From Rhodothermales bacterium (lineage in GTDB: Bacteria; Bacteroidota; Rhodothermia; Rhodothermales; UBA10348), in the NCBI GenBank assembly GCA_028284865.1, contig JANQQV010000020.1, forward strand, positions 248,001 through 312,000: DNA of 64,000 nt. Reading direction: 5' to 3'. Below, piece after piece: positions 54,127 to 63,679 of this stretch. Position 1 is the stretch's first letter; every line of letters begins with the position of its first letter. Under the pieces are notes generated by a model. It ran no database searches. It saw nothing but the letters and a program-made list of their open reading frames with translations, and was not told the origin of the DNA. Both the position numbers and the translations under genes were made by a program.

Positions 54127-55383
54127 TCAATCATCCAGACGAAGCAGCTCCCGCCTCAACAAATCCAGCACCGCCGTTGAGCCCCGTTCCTTGTTTCGAA
54201 GGCGATCATTTCCAAGACGCAGTCTCAACGCTCGCGTACCTGATTCGCTTGAAACTCCCATCCAGAAGGTCCCCACGGGTTTCTCTTCTGACCCACCCCC
54301 GGGGCCCAGAATACCTGTGGTGCTCAACCCGATGGACGCCCCGAGCCTGAGACGGACACCTTCGGCCATTTCGCACGCGGTCTCCCTACTGACAGCCCCA
54401 AAGTTCCGGAGCGTATCGGCGCGAACACCGAGCTGTTCCTCCTTGACGCTATTGGCGTAGCTGACGATGCCTCCCACCACCCAGGCCGACGACCCGGCGA
54501 TGTTGGTCAACCGGTGAGCGACATATCCTCCCGTGCAGCTTTCCGCTGTTGCCACCGTCAGGCCACGTTCTTCGAGCATCCGCCCGATTGCTGCCTCCAG
54601 GGTATCATCGCCCTCGCCGTAGATCCACTTCCCTGCCCGCTCACGGATGAATGCCTCCAGGCGATCCATGCTTTGGTGGTCGGCATCTCCCGAACGGGTG
54701 CTGGTCATTCGAAGCCGCAGCGTCCGCAAATTGGGCAAGAATGCCAATTCTAGGCCCTCGCTGAGCAGCTCGGTTACCCCTTCGAGCTGATCCGTCAGAT
54801 GGGATTCTCCGATCCCGACCGTCAGCAGCGTTTTCTGCAGGATATCCGGGGCCCCTTCCATCTCCCTTACCCGCGGCATTACCTCAGCATCCATGAAATG
54901 CTGCATCTCGTAAGGCACCCCAGGCATACACGCGATCAGCCCTGCACCATCAGAGTGGTCATAAGACCCCAACAGCAGCGGCGCCGTACCTGCCGGGTTG
55001 GGTATGGCCTCGAATCCTTCGGGCACCATTGCCTGCGAATGATTTGACGCCGGCATTTCCCATCCTCTGCGCTCGAATCGCTGGCGGACGATATCCAGGA
55101 TGGAAGGATCTGAGCGCAGCGGTGCGTCGAACACCTTGGCCACGACTTCTCTGGTGATATCATCATGCGTGGGCCCCAGACCGCCGGTTACAAGCAGCAA
55201 TCGGGTATCTCGCATCCCGGCCCTCAACGCCTCGGCAATGGCGTATTCCTCGTCGGGGACGACAACCATGCGTGCCGGACGCACCCCTTCTTCAGTCAAC
55301 CGCTCTCCCATCCAGGCCGCGTTCGTATTCACGATCTGCCCGATCAGGATCTCGTCGCCAATGGTGAGGATGGTTGCCTTCAT
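54127..55383 (-). CDS. cinA: CinA: competence/damage-inducible protein with NMN amidase-type domain
   Basis: 418 residues. The N-terminal molybdopterin-binding-like domain (about 1-170) starts MKATILTIGDEILIGQIVNT and has VTGGLGPTHDDITREVVAKV. The C-terminal PncC/CinA domain (about 255-415) has TVATAESCTGGYVAHRLTNI and STTGILGPGGGSEEKPVGT. It recycles NMN/ADP-ribose metabolites. It is in a leftward run after pgsA and pyrE and before recA; cinA-recA proximity is also common in Firmicutes. Confidence 0.96.
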   Translation of the reverse strand: MKATILTIGDEILIGQIVNTNAAWMGERLTEEGVRPARMVVVPDEEYAIAEALRAGMRDTRLLLVTGGLGPTHDDITREVVAKVFDAPLRSDPSILDIVRQRFERRGWEMPASNHSQAMVPEGFEAIPNPAGTAPLLLGSYDHSDGAGLIACMPGVPYEMQHFMDAEVMPRVREMEGAPDILQKTLLTVGIGESHLTDQLEGVTELLSEGLELAFLPNLRTLRLRMTSTRSGDADHQSMDRLEAFIRERAGKWIYGEGDDTLEAAIGRMLEERGLTVATAESCTGGYVAHRLTNIAGSSAWVVGGIVSYANSVKEEQLGVRADTLRNFGAVSRETACEMAEGVRLRLGASIGLSTTGILGPGGGSEEKPVGTFWMGVSSESGTRALRLRLGNDRLRNKERGSTAVLDLLRRELLRLDD

Positions 55384-55407
55384 TTAGGTGTCGATCCGGC
55401 CCTTCTT

Positions 55408-56076
55408 CTAGCGCCCACCGCGATCTGCTGACCAGCGCGCAGGGTTTCGGTACCAGGCTTGCATGGAGGCCAGGTCTTCCTGGGTAAATGACCCTGATTC
55501 AGCAGCTACTTCGATCAACGAAGAGAAGTTGGAAAGGGTATGCAGGGGGACGCCGGCCATGCGGAATGCTTCGTCTGCGGCCGGAAGTCCATATGTGAAA
55601 ATGGCCAGGACCGCTTCGACTCTCAGACCCGCATTGTCGAGGGGCTCGAGAACCGCGGTCGACGACATCCCGGTGGAGACCAGGTCCTCAATCACCACAG
55701 CGTGCGCGCCCTCCGGGGCCAATCCTTCAATCTGGTTTCCCCTTCCATGCTCCTTGGCTTTGCCGCGAACGTAGGCCATCGGCAGTCCTGTTCGGTCAGC
55801 CAGCCATGCGGCGTGCGGGATTCCGGCCGTTGCGGTACCCACCACGACATCGCATGAAATCCGATGCTCTTTCAACAAGGAAGCAAACCCTTCGGCTATG
55901 TCTGCGCGAACGTCCGGATATCCCAGCGTGAGGCGGTTGTCGCAGTAGACCGGTGACAGGCGGCCGGATGCCCACGTGTAGGGCTTTGATGGGGACAGAC
56001 TGACGGCACCGATGCGAAGAAGATGGCGGGCAATGCGATGGGCCCGCTCTTGAGGATCCATGGTCTCAGGTTGCAT
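55408..56076 (-). CDS. pyrE: Orotate phosphoribosyltransferase
   Basis: 222 residues. Features: the N-terminal AVSLSPSKPYTWASGRLSPV with YCD, the phosphoribosyl site TATAGIPHAAWLADRTGLPM, AYVRGKAKEHGRGNQIEG, and the PRPP motif AVVIEDLVSTGMSS. It forms OMP from orotate and PRPP. It overlaps the pgsA end by 11 bases; an in-frame ATG at residue 6 (56061) would remove the overlap. It is 24 bases upstream of cinA. Confidence 0.96.
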   Translation of the reverse strand: MQPETMDPQERAHRIARHLLRIGAVSLSPSKPYTWASGRLSPVYCDNRLTLGYPDVRADIAEGFASLLKEHRISCDVVVGTATAGIPHAAWLADRTGLPMAYVRGKAKEHGRGNQIEGLAPEGAHAVVIEDLVSTGMSSTAVLEPLDNAGLRVEAVLAIFTYGLPAADEAFRMAGVPLHTLSNFSSLIEVAAESGSFTQEDLASMQAWYRNPARWSADRGGR

Positions 56077-56659
56077 GCAGTTCTGCGTCGTCGTTGATGT
56101 CGGGTGAAATGAAATACTCGATTCCTGTCCATACGGTGATCATCGCGACGACGACCAGGGCCCAGAACAAGGCTCCGGATGCAAACAACGCATCCATCCA
56201 ACCGACTACAGGTTCAACCGTGCGCTGGGCGGTCAGGAATACGAGAACGGATATCAAAAAGGTGAGCTGGGCAGCCGTCTTCCATTTTGCGTTGCGGCTT
56301 GTGGTCAGTACGCGGCCAGAGCGCTTCAGCACAACGCGATACACGGTGACGGCCAGATCCCTGAATGCGATGATGGCCACCAGCCACCAGGAGACATCGT
56401 CAGGAAGAATGAAGATGAGTGCGGCAAATGTCCCCAGGACCAGCACCTTGTCGGCGATCGGGTCCAGGAATTGACCCAGGCGCGAGCCGACTCCGAATCG
56501 TCGGGCCAGGGTGCCGTCAGCCCAGTCGGAAATCGAAGCAAAAACAAACAGCCCCAGCGCCCATGCCTGGGCCGCCAGGGAGTCAGCGAAGAGCAATACC
56601 AGAAGTATGGGCGTGACCACCATGCGTGTGATGGTCAGGGCGTTGGGTACGTGCTTCAT
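56066..56659 (-). CDS. pgsA: CDP-diacylglycerol-glycerol-3-phosphate 3-phosphatidyltransferase
   Basis: 197 residues from ATG at 56659 (MKHVPNALTITRMVVTPILL); the open frame to 56830 adds 57 residues not expected in the family. The CDP-alcohol phosphotransferase motif is complete: DWADGTLARRFGVGSRLGQF then LDPIADK, giving D-G-x2-A-R-x8-G-x3-D-x3-D. About five membrane helices. It makes phosphatidylglycerol phosphate. The soluble C-terminal end is short. It is divergent from dnaK. Confidence 0.95.
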   Translation of the reverse strand: MKHVPNALTITRMVVTPILLVLLFADSLAAQAWALGLFVFASISDWADGTLARRFGVGSRLGQFLDPIADKVLVLGTFAALIFILPDDVSWWLVAIIAFRDLAVTVYRVVLKRSGRVLTTSRNAKWKTAAQLTFLISVLVFLTAQRTVEPVVGWMDALFASGALFWALVVVAMITVWTGIEYFISPDINDDAELHAT

Positions 56660-56855
56660 GTCGTCGGTGGACTGAGCGACAATATAGGCACGAGGGTTCG
56701 CTCCTTGAAGACGGGCAAAGCTCCATTTGCTGACAATTTGTCCGGATTCAGGAAACGGCACGGTGCTTGTTTCCAAAGAGATCCGGACACCGAGTGGTGT
56801 CTGCCTGACAGAATTGACAGTTTCGCACACTTCTCAGACCAACAGTATTGTCCCG

Positions 56856-58769
56856 ATGGGAAAGATCATAGGCATTGACCTTGGTACCACGAACTCGGTA
56901 GTCGCCGTCATGGAAGGCGGTGAGCCGACTGTGATCACGAACGCCGAGGGAGCACGCACCACACCATCCATCATCGCCTTCAAGAAAGACGGCGAACGAC
57001 TGGTGGGTGCACCGGCCAAACGCCAGGCCATCACCAATCCACACCACACGATCTTCTCGATCAAGCGCTTCATGGGACGCAAGTTCGGTGAAGTGGGATC
57101 GGAGCTGAAGACGGTACCGTACGAAGTCGTCAAAGGCGACAATGACACCGCTCGTGTGCAGATTGACGATCGGGTCTACACGCCGCAGGAAATCTCGGCG
57201 ATGGTATTGGGCAAGCTGAAGCAGACAGCTGAAGATTACCTGGGCGAGAAAGTGACCGAGGCGGTGATTACCGTTCCGGCCTATTTCAACGATGCCCAGC
57301 GAACGGCCACAAAGGAAGCTGGTGAAATTGCCGGCCTGAAAGTGCGCCGCATCATCAACGAGCCGACCGCAGCAGCGCTCGCTTACGGTCTGGATAACAA
57401 GGACCAGGAAGAGATCGTTGCCGTATTCGACCTCGGTGGCGGTACCTATGATATCTCCATCCTTGAGCTCGGCGATGGCGTCTTCGAAGTGAAGTCGACC
57501 AACGGTGACTCCCACCTCGGTGGTGATGACTTTGACCAGAAGCTGATCGACTGGATCGCAGACGAATTCAACAAGGACGAAGGCATCGACCTGCGCAAGG
57601 ATGCGATGGCCCTGCAGCGTCTGAAGGAAGCTGCCGAAAAAGCCAAGGTGGAGCTCTCCTCCTCTTCGCAGACGACCATCAACCTGCCGTTCATCACGGC
57701 AACGCAGGATGGTCCAAAGCACCTCACGCTCGACCTGAGCCGCTCAAAATTCGAGCAGTTGGTCGACGACCTGGTGCAGCGTACGATTGCACCGATGGAG
57801 AAAGCCCTGAAGGATGCCGGTCTGTCGAAAAGCCAGGTCGACGAGGTCATCCTCGTCGGTGGTTCTTCGCGCATCCCGAAAATCCAGGAAGTCGTCGAAG
57901 AGTTCTTTGGCAAGAAGCCCAACCGTTCGGTAAACCCGGATGAAGTGGTTGCCGTCGGTGCCGCCATCCAGGGTGGCGTCCTCTCGGGCGATGTCTCCGA
58001 CGTGCTCCTCCTCGATGTCACGCCGCTGAACCTCGGTATTGAGACGCTTGGTGGTGTAGCGACTTCGCTGATCACGGCCAACACGACCATTCCGACCAAG
58101 AAGAGCGAAACGTTCTCGACCGCCGCTGACAACCAGCCGAGCGTGGAAATCCACGTGCTTCAGGGTGATCGATCGATGGCCTCGGACAACCGCACCATCG
58201 GACGCTTCCACCTCGATGGTATTCCGCCAGCTCCGCGGGGAGTTCCTCAGGTCGAAGTCACATTCGACATCGATGCAAACGGCATCCTGAGCGTTTCGGC
58301 CAAGGACAAGGCGACGGGCAAAGAGCAGTCCATCCGCATCGAAGCCTCCTCGGGACTCACCGAGCAGGAGATCGAACAAATGCGCACCGACGCCAAAAGC
58401 CACGCTGACGAAGACAAGAAGCGTCGCGAAGAAGTGGACAAGGTCAACACGGCTGATGCCCTGATCTTCTCGACGGAAAAGAACCTGTCCGAGTATGGCG
58501 ACAAGCTGCCCGAAGAGAAGAAAGCGAAGATCGAGTCTGCCCTCGAGCGCCTGAAAGAGGTGCACAAGGAGCGCAACCTCGATGAGCTGGAATCTGCAAT
58601 GGAGCAGCTAAACGCAGCGTGGAGCGAAGCCAGTCAGGATCTCTATCAGGCACAGCAGGATGCTGCAGCCGCCGGCGAAGAAGCCGGTGACGCCGCTGCT
58701 TCCGAAGATGATGCTGAAGAGGTCAAGGATGTGGACTACGAAGTCGTCGAGGAAGACGACGAGAAGTAG
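56856..58769 (+). CDS. dnaK: Chaperone DnaK (Hsp70)
   Basis: 637 residues from ATG at 56856 ([20 protein letters not shown]); the frame is open from 56727, but upstream residues do not fit. The nucleotide-binding domain has [20 protein letters not shown] and [18 protein letters not shown]. The substrate-binding domain has [20 protein letters not shown], and the C-terminal lid ends in an acidic [17 protein letters not shown] tail. GrpE and DnaJ are not adjacent. No CIRCE element is seen in the 196-base divergent gap. A strong terminator follows. Confidence 0.99.
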   Translation: MGKIIGIDLGTTNSVVAVMEGGEPTVITNAEGARTTPSIIAFKKDGERLVGAPAKRQAITNPHHTIFSIKRFMGRKFGEVGSELKTVPYEVVKGDNDTARVQIDDRVYTPQEISAMVLGKLKQTAEDYLGEKVTEAVITVPAYFNDAQRTATKEAGEIAGLKVRRIINEPTAAALAYGLDNKDQEEIVAVFDLGGGTYDISILELGDGVFEVKSTNGDSHLGGDDFDQKLIDWIADEFNKDEGIDLRKDAMALQRLKEAAEKAKVELSSSSQTTINLPFITATQDGPKHLTLDLSRSKFEQLVDDLVQRTIAPMEKALKDAGLSKSQVDEVILVGGSSRIPKIQEVVEEFFGKKPNRSVNPDEVVAVGAAIQGGVLSGDVSDVLLLDVTPLNLGIETLGGVATSLITANTTIPTKKSETFSTAADNQPSVEIHVLQGDRSMASDNRTIGRFHLDGIPPAPRGVPQVEVTFDIDANGILSVSAKDKATGKEQSIRIEASSGLTEQEIEQMRTDAKSHADEDKKRREEVDKVNTADALIFSTEKNLSEYGDKLPEEKKAKIESALERLKEVHKERNLDELESAMEQLNAAWSEASQDLYQAQQDAAAAGEEAGDAAASEDDAEEVKDVDYEVVEEDDEK

Positions 58770-58806
58770 GCCCGATCAGAAGGCTTACACCAGCTCTGAA
58801 CGCATT

Positions 58807-58840
58807 GCGGGCGGGCGGATCGAATGATCCGCCCGCCCGC
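58807..58840. terminator. dnaK terminator
   Basis: A 15-base perfect stem (58807-58821 with 58826-58840, arm GCGGGCGGGCGGATC), loop GAAT, followed by a short T run (GTCGTTTC). It lies 38 bases after the dnaK stop and 45 bases from the convergent FG-GAP gene, so it may serve both. Confidence 0.85.
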
Positions 58841-58885
58841 AGTCGTTTCATCCACGGGTGCAAACCCCAATTCGGCGAAAGCAGC

Positions 58886-60658
58886 CTACTCGCGAATGTT
58901 TATTGTTCGCCAGACGCGACGGCCATCTGAGACGATGACGGCATATACGCCCGCTTGAAGGTTGCTCAGGTCCAGATCAATTTGATCCCCCGAGTCCACA
59001 GAAGCGCTCGGGTTATGAAGGACCACGCGACCCAGCATGTCGAATACCTGAACCGTCAATGATTTGCCTCCCCATCCATCCGACGACAATCGCACGGAGC
59101 CTTGAGTAGGATTGGGCCAGACGGTGATCGAAGCGTCTAATGGCTGATCCACATCTCTGAACGACTCCACATAGGTGACCACTTGACCATTCAGGATCTG
59201 ATATCGAGCGCCGGCTTCCAGAGGGCCAAACGTCTCCCATCTCCCATCTGGCCAACGGACCCGCAATTCGTCAGCCTGCGTGGCATCGCCCAGGCCGAAA
59301 TGCACGCGGTAGGTGTTCTGCCCGTTGTAGCCGTCGCCGGCATGTAGCACCCGGACGAGGGTGTCATCGCCGACATCAAGCTCGAGACGCGCGCCGATCG
59401 CCCCCGGATTCGAATTCTCTTCCAGCAGGCGAACAGAGAGCCAGTTGCCCGTATCCGGCGTCGTGTTGAGCATCAGACGGTGATCACCTCGCGTGTTGAC
59501 GACGATCAGATCCTGGCGGCCATCGTTGTTGAAGTCGCCTGTCGCCAACCCCATGTCGCTCCGCTCCTGCGTGAAGTCGCCAGCGGTATACACGGGATCG
59601 AACCAGGTGCGCTGATTCTCGAATAACGTGGGAGGATCGAATCCCGAACGGGATGAATGGACCAGCGCCAAGTCCTCATCACCATCATTATCGAGGTCGG
59701 CGAAGTATGTCCCCCATCCCACCCCGTTCAGGGTCACTCGCCACTGGGTCGCCTGATCCACATACCGGTTGATCCGCTGGTCATAGACGTACAATCCGGC
59801 AATCCCGATGCGCGTCACGTACGCATCCATATCGCCGTCCATATCCGGGTCACCCCAGGTAACACCCATTGAGTTGCCCGCCCCGACTTCGCGGATGCCC
59901 CAACCGGCCGCACTTTCCACGAATGACGTTCCTTCCTGATTCAGATACAGGAAATTGGGCTCGTCTTCGTCGTGCGTGACAAACAGGTCCCGGTCGCCAT
60001 CCTCATCGATATCGATCCAGGTAGGCTGCATCGGAATGGAAAACGGAATTCCAGCAACACCAAACGCGTCGGTCACGTCCTCGAATCCCGTCCCATCCGT
60101 GTTGCGATAAAGCAGATCAAACCCGTTCTCCACGCCCATGAAGAGATCGGGGTACCCATCGCCCGAAAAATCACCGAACGACACGGCACCGACACGCGCA
60201 CGGGTATTGAGTCCCCAATCCGCTGCGACGTCCACGAAGGTGCCATCGCCCTGGTTCAGCCAAAGTGCATTGGCTCCCATGGCTGCATGACCCATGTATA
60301 GATCTGGAGCACCGTCCCGATTCACATCGACCCAGATCGGAGCAATCATGATTCCCGTGGACGTGATCCCCATTTGGGCCGTGACGTCCGTGAATGTGGC
60401 GTCTCCGTTGTTTTGGAGCAGTGCCGGAGGCGCGTCCCGCAATGCGAGAGTCAGGTCATCGTAGCCGTCACTATTGAAGTCGAAGGTGGATACACCAATC
60501 CCTCCGATTGATGTATCAATCCCTGATCCCTCAGTCGCGTTGACGAACGTGATGGAAGACTGCGCTGCAGCGGTGTCCAATCCGACGAACAGGAGCACCA
60601 GACCTGCTGCCAGATGCGTCATCATGCGGAACGCTCCACTATGACGCTTATCGGTCAT
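58886..60658 (-). CDS. Secreted FG-GAP/VCBS-repeat protein with ASPIC/UnbV domain and T9SS C-terminal signal
   Basis: 590 residues. A signal peptide (about 11-33, MMTHLAAGLVLLFVGLDTAA then AAQ) is followed by seven calcium-binding DxxxDG-type repeats (DFNSDGYDDL, DVNRDGAPDL, DFSGDGYPDL, DIDEDGDRDL, DPDMDGDMDA, DLDNDGDEDL, DFNNDGRQDL). Next is an ASPIC/UnbV domain (about 405-465; NPGAIGARLEL, VHFGLGDATQADELRVRWPD) and a T9SS type A sorting domain from about 505 (VWPNPTQGSVRLSS to the Arg-Glu end). It is probably surface-anchored or released; the function is unknown. The start overlaps the peroxiredoxin stop by one base (TGATG). Confidence 0.85.
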   Translation of the reverse strand: MTDKRHSGAFRMMTHLAAGLVLLFVGLDTAAAQSSITFVNATEGSGIDTSIGGIGVSTFDFNSDGYDDLTLALRDAPPALLQNNGDATFTDVTAQMGITSTGIMIAPIWVDVNRDGAPDLYMGHAAMGANALWLNQGDGTFVDVAADWGLNTRARVGAVSFGDFSGDGYPDLFMGVENGFDLLYRNTDGTGFEDVTDAFGVAGIPFSIPMQPTWIDIDEDGDRDLFVTHDEDEPNFLYLNQEGTSFVESAAGWGIREVGAGNSMGVTWGDPDMDGDMDAYVTRIGIAGLYVYDQRINRYVDQATQWRVTLNGVGWGTYFADLDNDGDEDLALVHSSRSGFDPPTLFENQRTWFDPVYTAGDFTQERSDMGLATGDFNNDGRQDLIVVNTRGDHRLMLNTTPDTGNWLSVRLLEENSNPGAIGARLELDVGDDTLVRVLHAGDGYNGQNTYRVHFGLGDATQADELRVRWPDGRWETFGPLEAGARYQILNGQVVTYVESFRDVDQPLDASITVWPNPTQGSVRLSSDGWGGKSLTVQVFDMLGRVVLHNPSASVDSGDQIDLDLSNLQAGVYAVIVSDGRRVWRTINIRE

Positions 60659-61335
60659 CAGACACTTTCATCAGCGTAGGCCCGGGCCGCTTCAAGTACG
60701 ACGGAGCCTGGCACACGCACACGATAGTCCGGATTCGTGTACTGGAACTTGATGATTCCGTCGCTGCCAACGATGAAAACACTTGGTGCTGGCAGTAGGC
60801 GATGATCGGATCCAGAACGCTCGGCGAGATCCAAATCCCGACTGCGATACCGTTCGACCGTGGCATCTTCCATGCGGAACGCGATTCCAAATGCCTTCGA
60901 AACTGAAAGCGTGCTATCCGAAAGCAATCGATAAGAGGCTTCCGTGTCCAGTTCACCTTCGGAGAGGTGAGCTGGGCGGTCGGCGCTCAAAAAGAGCAAT
61001 TCATAACCGAGCTCATTGAAGGTGGTATCCAGCTCGCGCAGTTCGGAAAGCTGCCGACTACAGTAGGGGCACCATCCACCGCGGTAAAAAGTCAGAATCG
61101 CTGGCCGATCCCTTTCTGCGCCGGTAAAGGAGAAGTCGACGTTATCTGCGTCTTTGACTGTGAACGCAGGTGCTTCCATGCCCGGAAGCAGCGGCCTGAC
61201 ATCCCAAGCCGTTGGAGCCACGCCGTTCAGGTTTTCAGACGACGTTGGATCCGCCGTTTCCGTCGTTTCGATGTTGCTGGAGCAGCCAGCGATGAGCAGC
61301 AGGGCTACCCATCCGATTCGCAATCTTCTTCGCAT
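60658..61335 (-). CDS. Peroxiredoxin-like (AhpC/TSA) lipoprotein
   Basis: 225 residues. The lipoprotein signal ends LLLIAGC with C18 as the lipidated residue. A thioredoxin-fold AhpC/TSA domain starts near residue 50 (LLPGMEAPAFTVKDADNVDF). The catalytic region is YRGGWCPYCSRQLSELREL, whose CPYC motif is like that of thiol-disulfide peroxiredoxins of the PRX-like-2 type. It probably reduces peroxides or disulfides at the periplasmic face. It overlaps the YceI gene by 31 bases and the FG-GAP gene by one base, so the three are coupled. Confidence 0.87.
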   Translation of the reverse strand: MRRRLRIGWVALLLIAGCSSNIETTETADPTSSENLNGVAPTAWDVRPLLPGMEAPAFTVKDADNVDFSFTGAERDRPAILTFYRGGWCPYCSRQLSELRELDTTFNELGYELLFLSADRPAHLSEGELDTEASYRLLSDSTLSVSKAFGIAFRMEDATVERYRSRDLDLAERSGSDHRLLPAPSVFIVGSDGIIKFQYTNPDYRVRVPGSVVLEAARAYADESV

Positions 61336-61895
61336 GTGGAGGCCAAAAGGAGGTCAAAATGAATGGTGACTTCATCGCGCGTGTGCAATGAACCGAACAT
61401 AGCCGTAGGAGGCTTCATGCCGAAATCGGTCATCTTCAATTCGTGAGACCCCACATATCTTACAGTGCGCCCTACATCGCCTTGCTGTTCCATGAGGACG
61501 GACACCGGATTCGACGCTCCTGCCATCTCGAGCTGCCCGGTCATGTTCCACCATCCTTCCGCTTCGGTAGGTGTGGCGGAATCGAATACGAAGGTGATAT
61601 CCGGGTTGGTATCAGACTCGAACGCGCCGTGCATCAGGCGATCCATGATCAAACTGCGTCCGCTCTTCATGTCCGCGACGGGGACGGAAAACCCTCCCTC
61701 ACCTGGCATGCCTTCCGTGAAGACGAATGAACCCGTGAATGACGTGGCCTCAACGCTCCAGTCGGAGCGATTGGACGCACCATCAATTTTGATAGTCGAG
61801 CCATCAGCGAGGACGTACGTTTCCTGAGCAGAAACAGGGGCGATGGCAACGATGGCTGCCAACAGGAGAGCAAAAAGTGCGTTGGTCTTCCGCAT
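61305..61895 (-). CDS. YceI-family exported protein
   Basis: 196 residues. A signal peptide (about 5-23, NALFALLLAAIVAIAPVSAQ) precedes a YceI-type lipocalin-like barrel: TIKIDGASNRSDWSVEATSF, PVADMKSGRSLIMDRLMHGA, FESDTNPDITFVFDSATP, KMTDFGMKPPTAMFGSLHTR. YceI proteins bind polyisoprenoids in the periplasm. The C-terminal CEEDCESDG tail has two cysteines, unusual for the family. First gene of the three-gene leftward cluster. Confidence 0.9.
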   Translation of the reverse strand: MRKTNALFALLLAAIVAIAPVSAQETYVLADGSTIKIDGASNRSDWSVEATSFTGSFVFTEGMPGEGGFSVPVADMKSGRSLIMDRLMHGAFESDTNPDITFVFDSATPTEAEGWWNMTGQLEMAGASNPVSVLMEQQGDVGRTVRYVGSHELKMTDFGMKPPTAMFGSLHTRDEVTIHFDLLLASTCEEDCESDG

Positions 61896-62088
61896 GAGAA
61901 TCAGGAACTCTTCCGGTTATTGAGAAATCAACATTTCGTGGCCTGTGACCCTGGATACGGCTGGCCATTTCGTGTCGGTCTGAACCAACGGCATCCGTTC
62001 GAATCGGATCCCCTCGAGTGATTCGACACCGAATTTCCCCGGCGCCCCGAGGTCGTTTTCCCCCGCTCATCGCAATCCGTCAACGGCA

Positions 62089-62119
62089 GTTGACCGCAAG
62101 CGGTGACAATGTATCTTTG
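62089..62119 (+). promoter_or_regulatory. Bacteroidota-type promoter of the Gfo/Idh/MocA gene
   Basis: TTG at 62090-62092 (context GTTG) and TATCTTTG at 62112-62119, spaced by 19 bases, an exact match to the -7 consensus TAnnTTTG. It predicts a leader of about 75 bases to the ATG at 62200. It lies in the 304-base gap 61896-62199 between the divergent YceI and Gfo/Idh genes; the rest shows no gene or clear motif. Confidence 0.6.
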
Positions 62120-62199
62120 GGGGTTGTCCGTTTAACGATGCCACCGGTGGCAGGCAAGGCACCTGACACTCTCCTGCATCCCCTACCAGACTCTCTGAT

Positions 62200-63630
62200 A
62201 TGAAAAAACAGTCCGATAGCCAGAATGCGGCCCCGGATTCACGTCGCAGCTTCTTGAAGAAAGGTGCACTTGCCGCTGGTGCGATCGTAACGGGCGTCTC
62301 CGGCGCAGAAGCCGCTCCAAAGGTTCGCCGTTACTCTGGAGCGCCTGCCAAGGGCAGTGTCCTGGGAGCTAACGACCGTCTGGTAGTGGGCCACGTCGGT
62401 GTGGGTGGACAGGGATATACGCATGTGCGTGCGGTGACCAACCTGAACATGGACGGCTCCAGCTGGCACAACTACGAATACAACACGCAGGTCGTAGCAG
62501 GTTGTGACCTGTTCTCGGGACGTCGTGATCGCGTAAAGAGCCATCTTGAAATGGTTCGCGACGCCAAGAACCAGGACTTCCAGGTGGAGGTGTACGAGGA
62601 CCACCGCAAAATGATGGAGAATGACGACATCGACGTCATCTTTATCGGTACAGTGGACCACTGGCATGCACAGATTGCGATCGATGCCCTCGAATCGGGC
62701 AAGCACGTGTATTGCGAAAAGCCAATGACGCGCTACCTGCCGGAAGCGTTCGACGTGTATGATGCGGTCAAGCGAACGGGCAACAAGTTTCAGATCGGCT
62801 CCCAGTACACCTCAGAAGCCAAATGGCACAAGGCCGCTGAGCTGGTCAAGGCCGGCAAGATTGGTCCTGCCACGTTTGCGCAGAACTCGTACATGCGCAA
62901 CAACCCCAATGGCGAGTGGAATTATTACCGTCTCGAAGAGGAAGTGACTCCTGAGACGATGAATTGGGATCACTGGCTGGGTCAGGTCGCCAATCGTCCG
63001 GACTTCAATCGCGAACACTACCACCGCTGGCGCAAGTACTATCGCTACTGTGCAGGAATCATGGGCGACCTTCTTGCCCACATGATCCACCCGCTCATCA
63101 TTGCCGCCAACGTCACCGAGCTGCCCAAGCGCGTTGTGGCCATCGGCAACAAGGCGGTGACCGACATGTACCTCGGCCCCGATGACCGATCGGTTGACGA
63201 CAACACGCAGCTACTGGTCGAATTCCCGTCCGGGCTCTGCATGATGATCGCGGGCTCGACAGTCAATGAGCAGGGTGTTCAGCAGGTAATCCGCGGCCAC
63301 GAAGCCACCCTCTATTTCGGTGGTGGATCGGTTGAACTGCGTCCCGAACGTCCGTTTGCTGACCTGGTCGATGCCGAGATCTACGAGAACCTGACGCCAG
63401 GGCCGGAAATTCCTGCCCATGTGGATGATCTCTTCTCTGCCATCCGCAACGACCATGACACAAATGGTAACATCGACGTCGCCATCATTGCCCAGGCTAT
63501 CATCTCGATGGCCGAAGCGTCAAACCGGTATGGGGAAGCCATCTTCCTGAATCCGGAGACGCGCGAATTCCACACGGGTGGCGGCACGAAGCTCGTTGTA
63601 CCGACCTACGGGACATTCGACCTGTCCTGA
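62200..63630 (+). CDS. Tat-exported Gfo/Idh/MocA-family oxidoreductase
   Basis: 476 residues. The N-terminus carries a twin-arginine signal (SRRSFLKKGALAAGAIVTGV), so it is exported folded, consistent with a bound NAD(P) cofactor. The Rossmann domain begins LVVGHVGVGGQGYTHVRAV. The catalytic EKP motif is in HVYCEKPMTRYLPEAF, and the C-terminal domain has YYRYCAGIMGDLLAHMIHP. Close relatives in Bacteroidota and Planctomycetota act on sugars; the substrate here is unknown. It has its own promoter and terminator. Confidence 0.9.
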   Translation: MKKQSDSQNAAPDSRRSFLKKGALAAGAIVTGVSGAEAAPKVRRYSGAPAKGSVLGANDRLVVGHVGVGGQGYTHVRAVTNLNMDGSSWHNYEYNTQVVAGCDLFSGRRDRVKSHLEMVRDAKNQDFQVEVYEDHRKMMENDDIDVIFIGTVDHWHAQIAIDALESGKHVYCEKPMTRYLPEAFDVYDAVKRTGNKFQIGSQYTSEAKWHKAAELVKAGKIGPATFAQNSYMRNNPNGEWNYYRLEEEVTPETMNWDHWLGQVANRPDFNREHYHRWRKYYRYCAGIMGDLLAHMIHPLIIAANVTELPKRVVAIGNKAVTDMYLGPDDRSVDDNTQLLVEFPSGLCMMIAGSTVNEQGVQQVIRGHEATLYFGGGSVELRPERPFADLVDAEIYENLTPGPEIPAHVDDLFSAIRNDHDTNGNIDVAIIAQAIISMAEASNRYGEAIFLNPETREFHTGGGTKLVVPTYGTFDLS

Positions 63631-63679
63631 CCCGAACGTGAGCTGATTGAATACGCTTCGGTCTGCTGCTTTGACGTCC

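Noticed and set aside
56660-56830. A 57-codon N-terminal extension of PgsA
   Set aside because: The family start MKHVPNALTITR at 56659 is clear, and the extension crosses the dnaK leader.
56727-56855. A 43-codon N-terminal extension of DnaK
   Set aside because: DnaK proteins begin with [12 protein letters not shown] as found at 56856; the extension overlaps the divergent promoter region and has no similarity to Hsp70.
56660-56855. A CIRCE or sigma-32 type heat-shock element before dnaK
   Set aside because: No CIRCE inverted repeat is present; a TTGACA at 56815-56820 has no -10 box at proper spacing.
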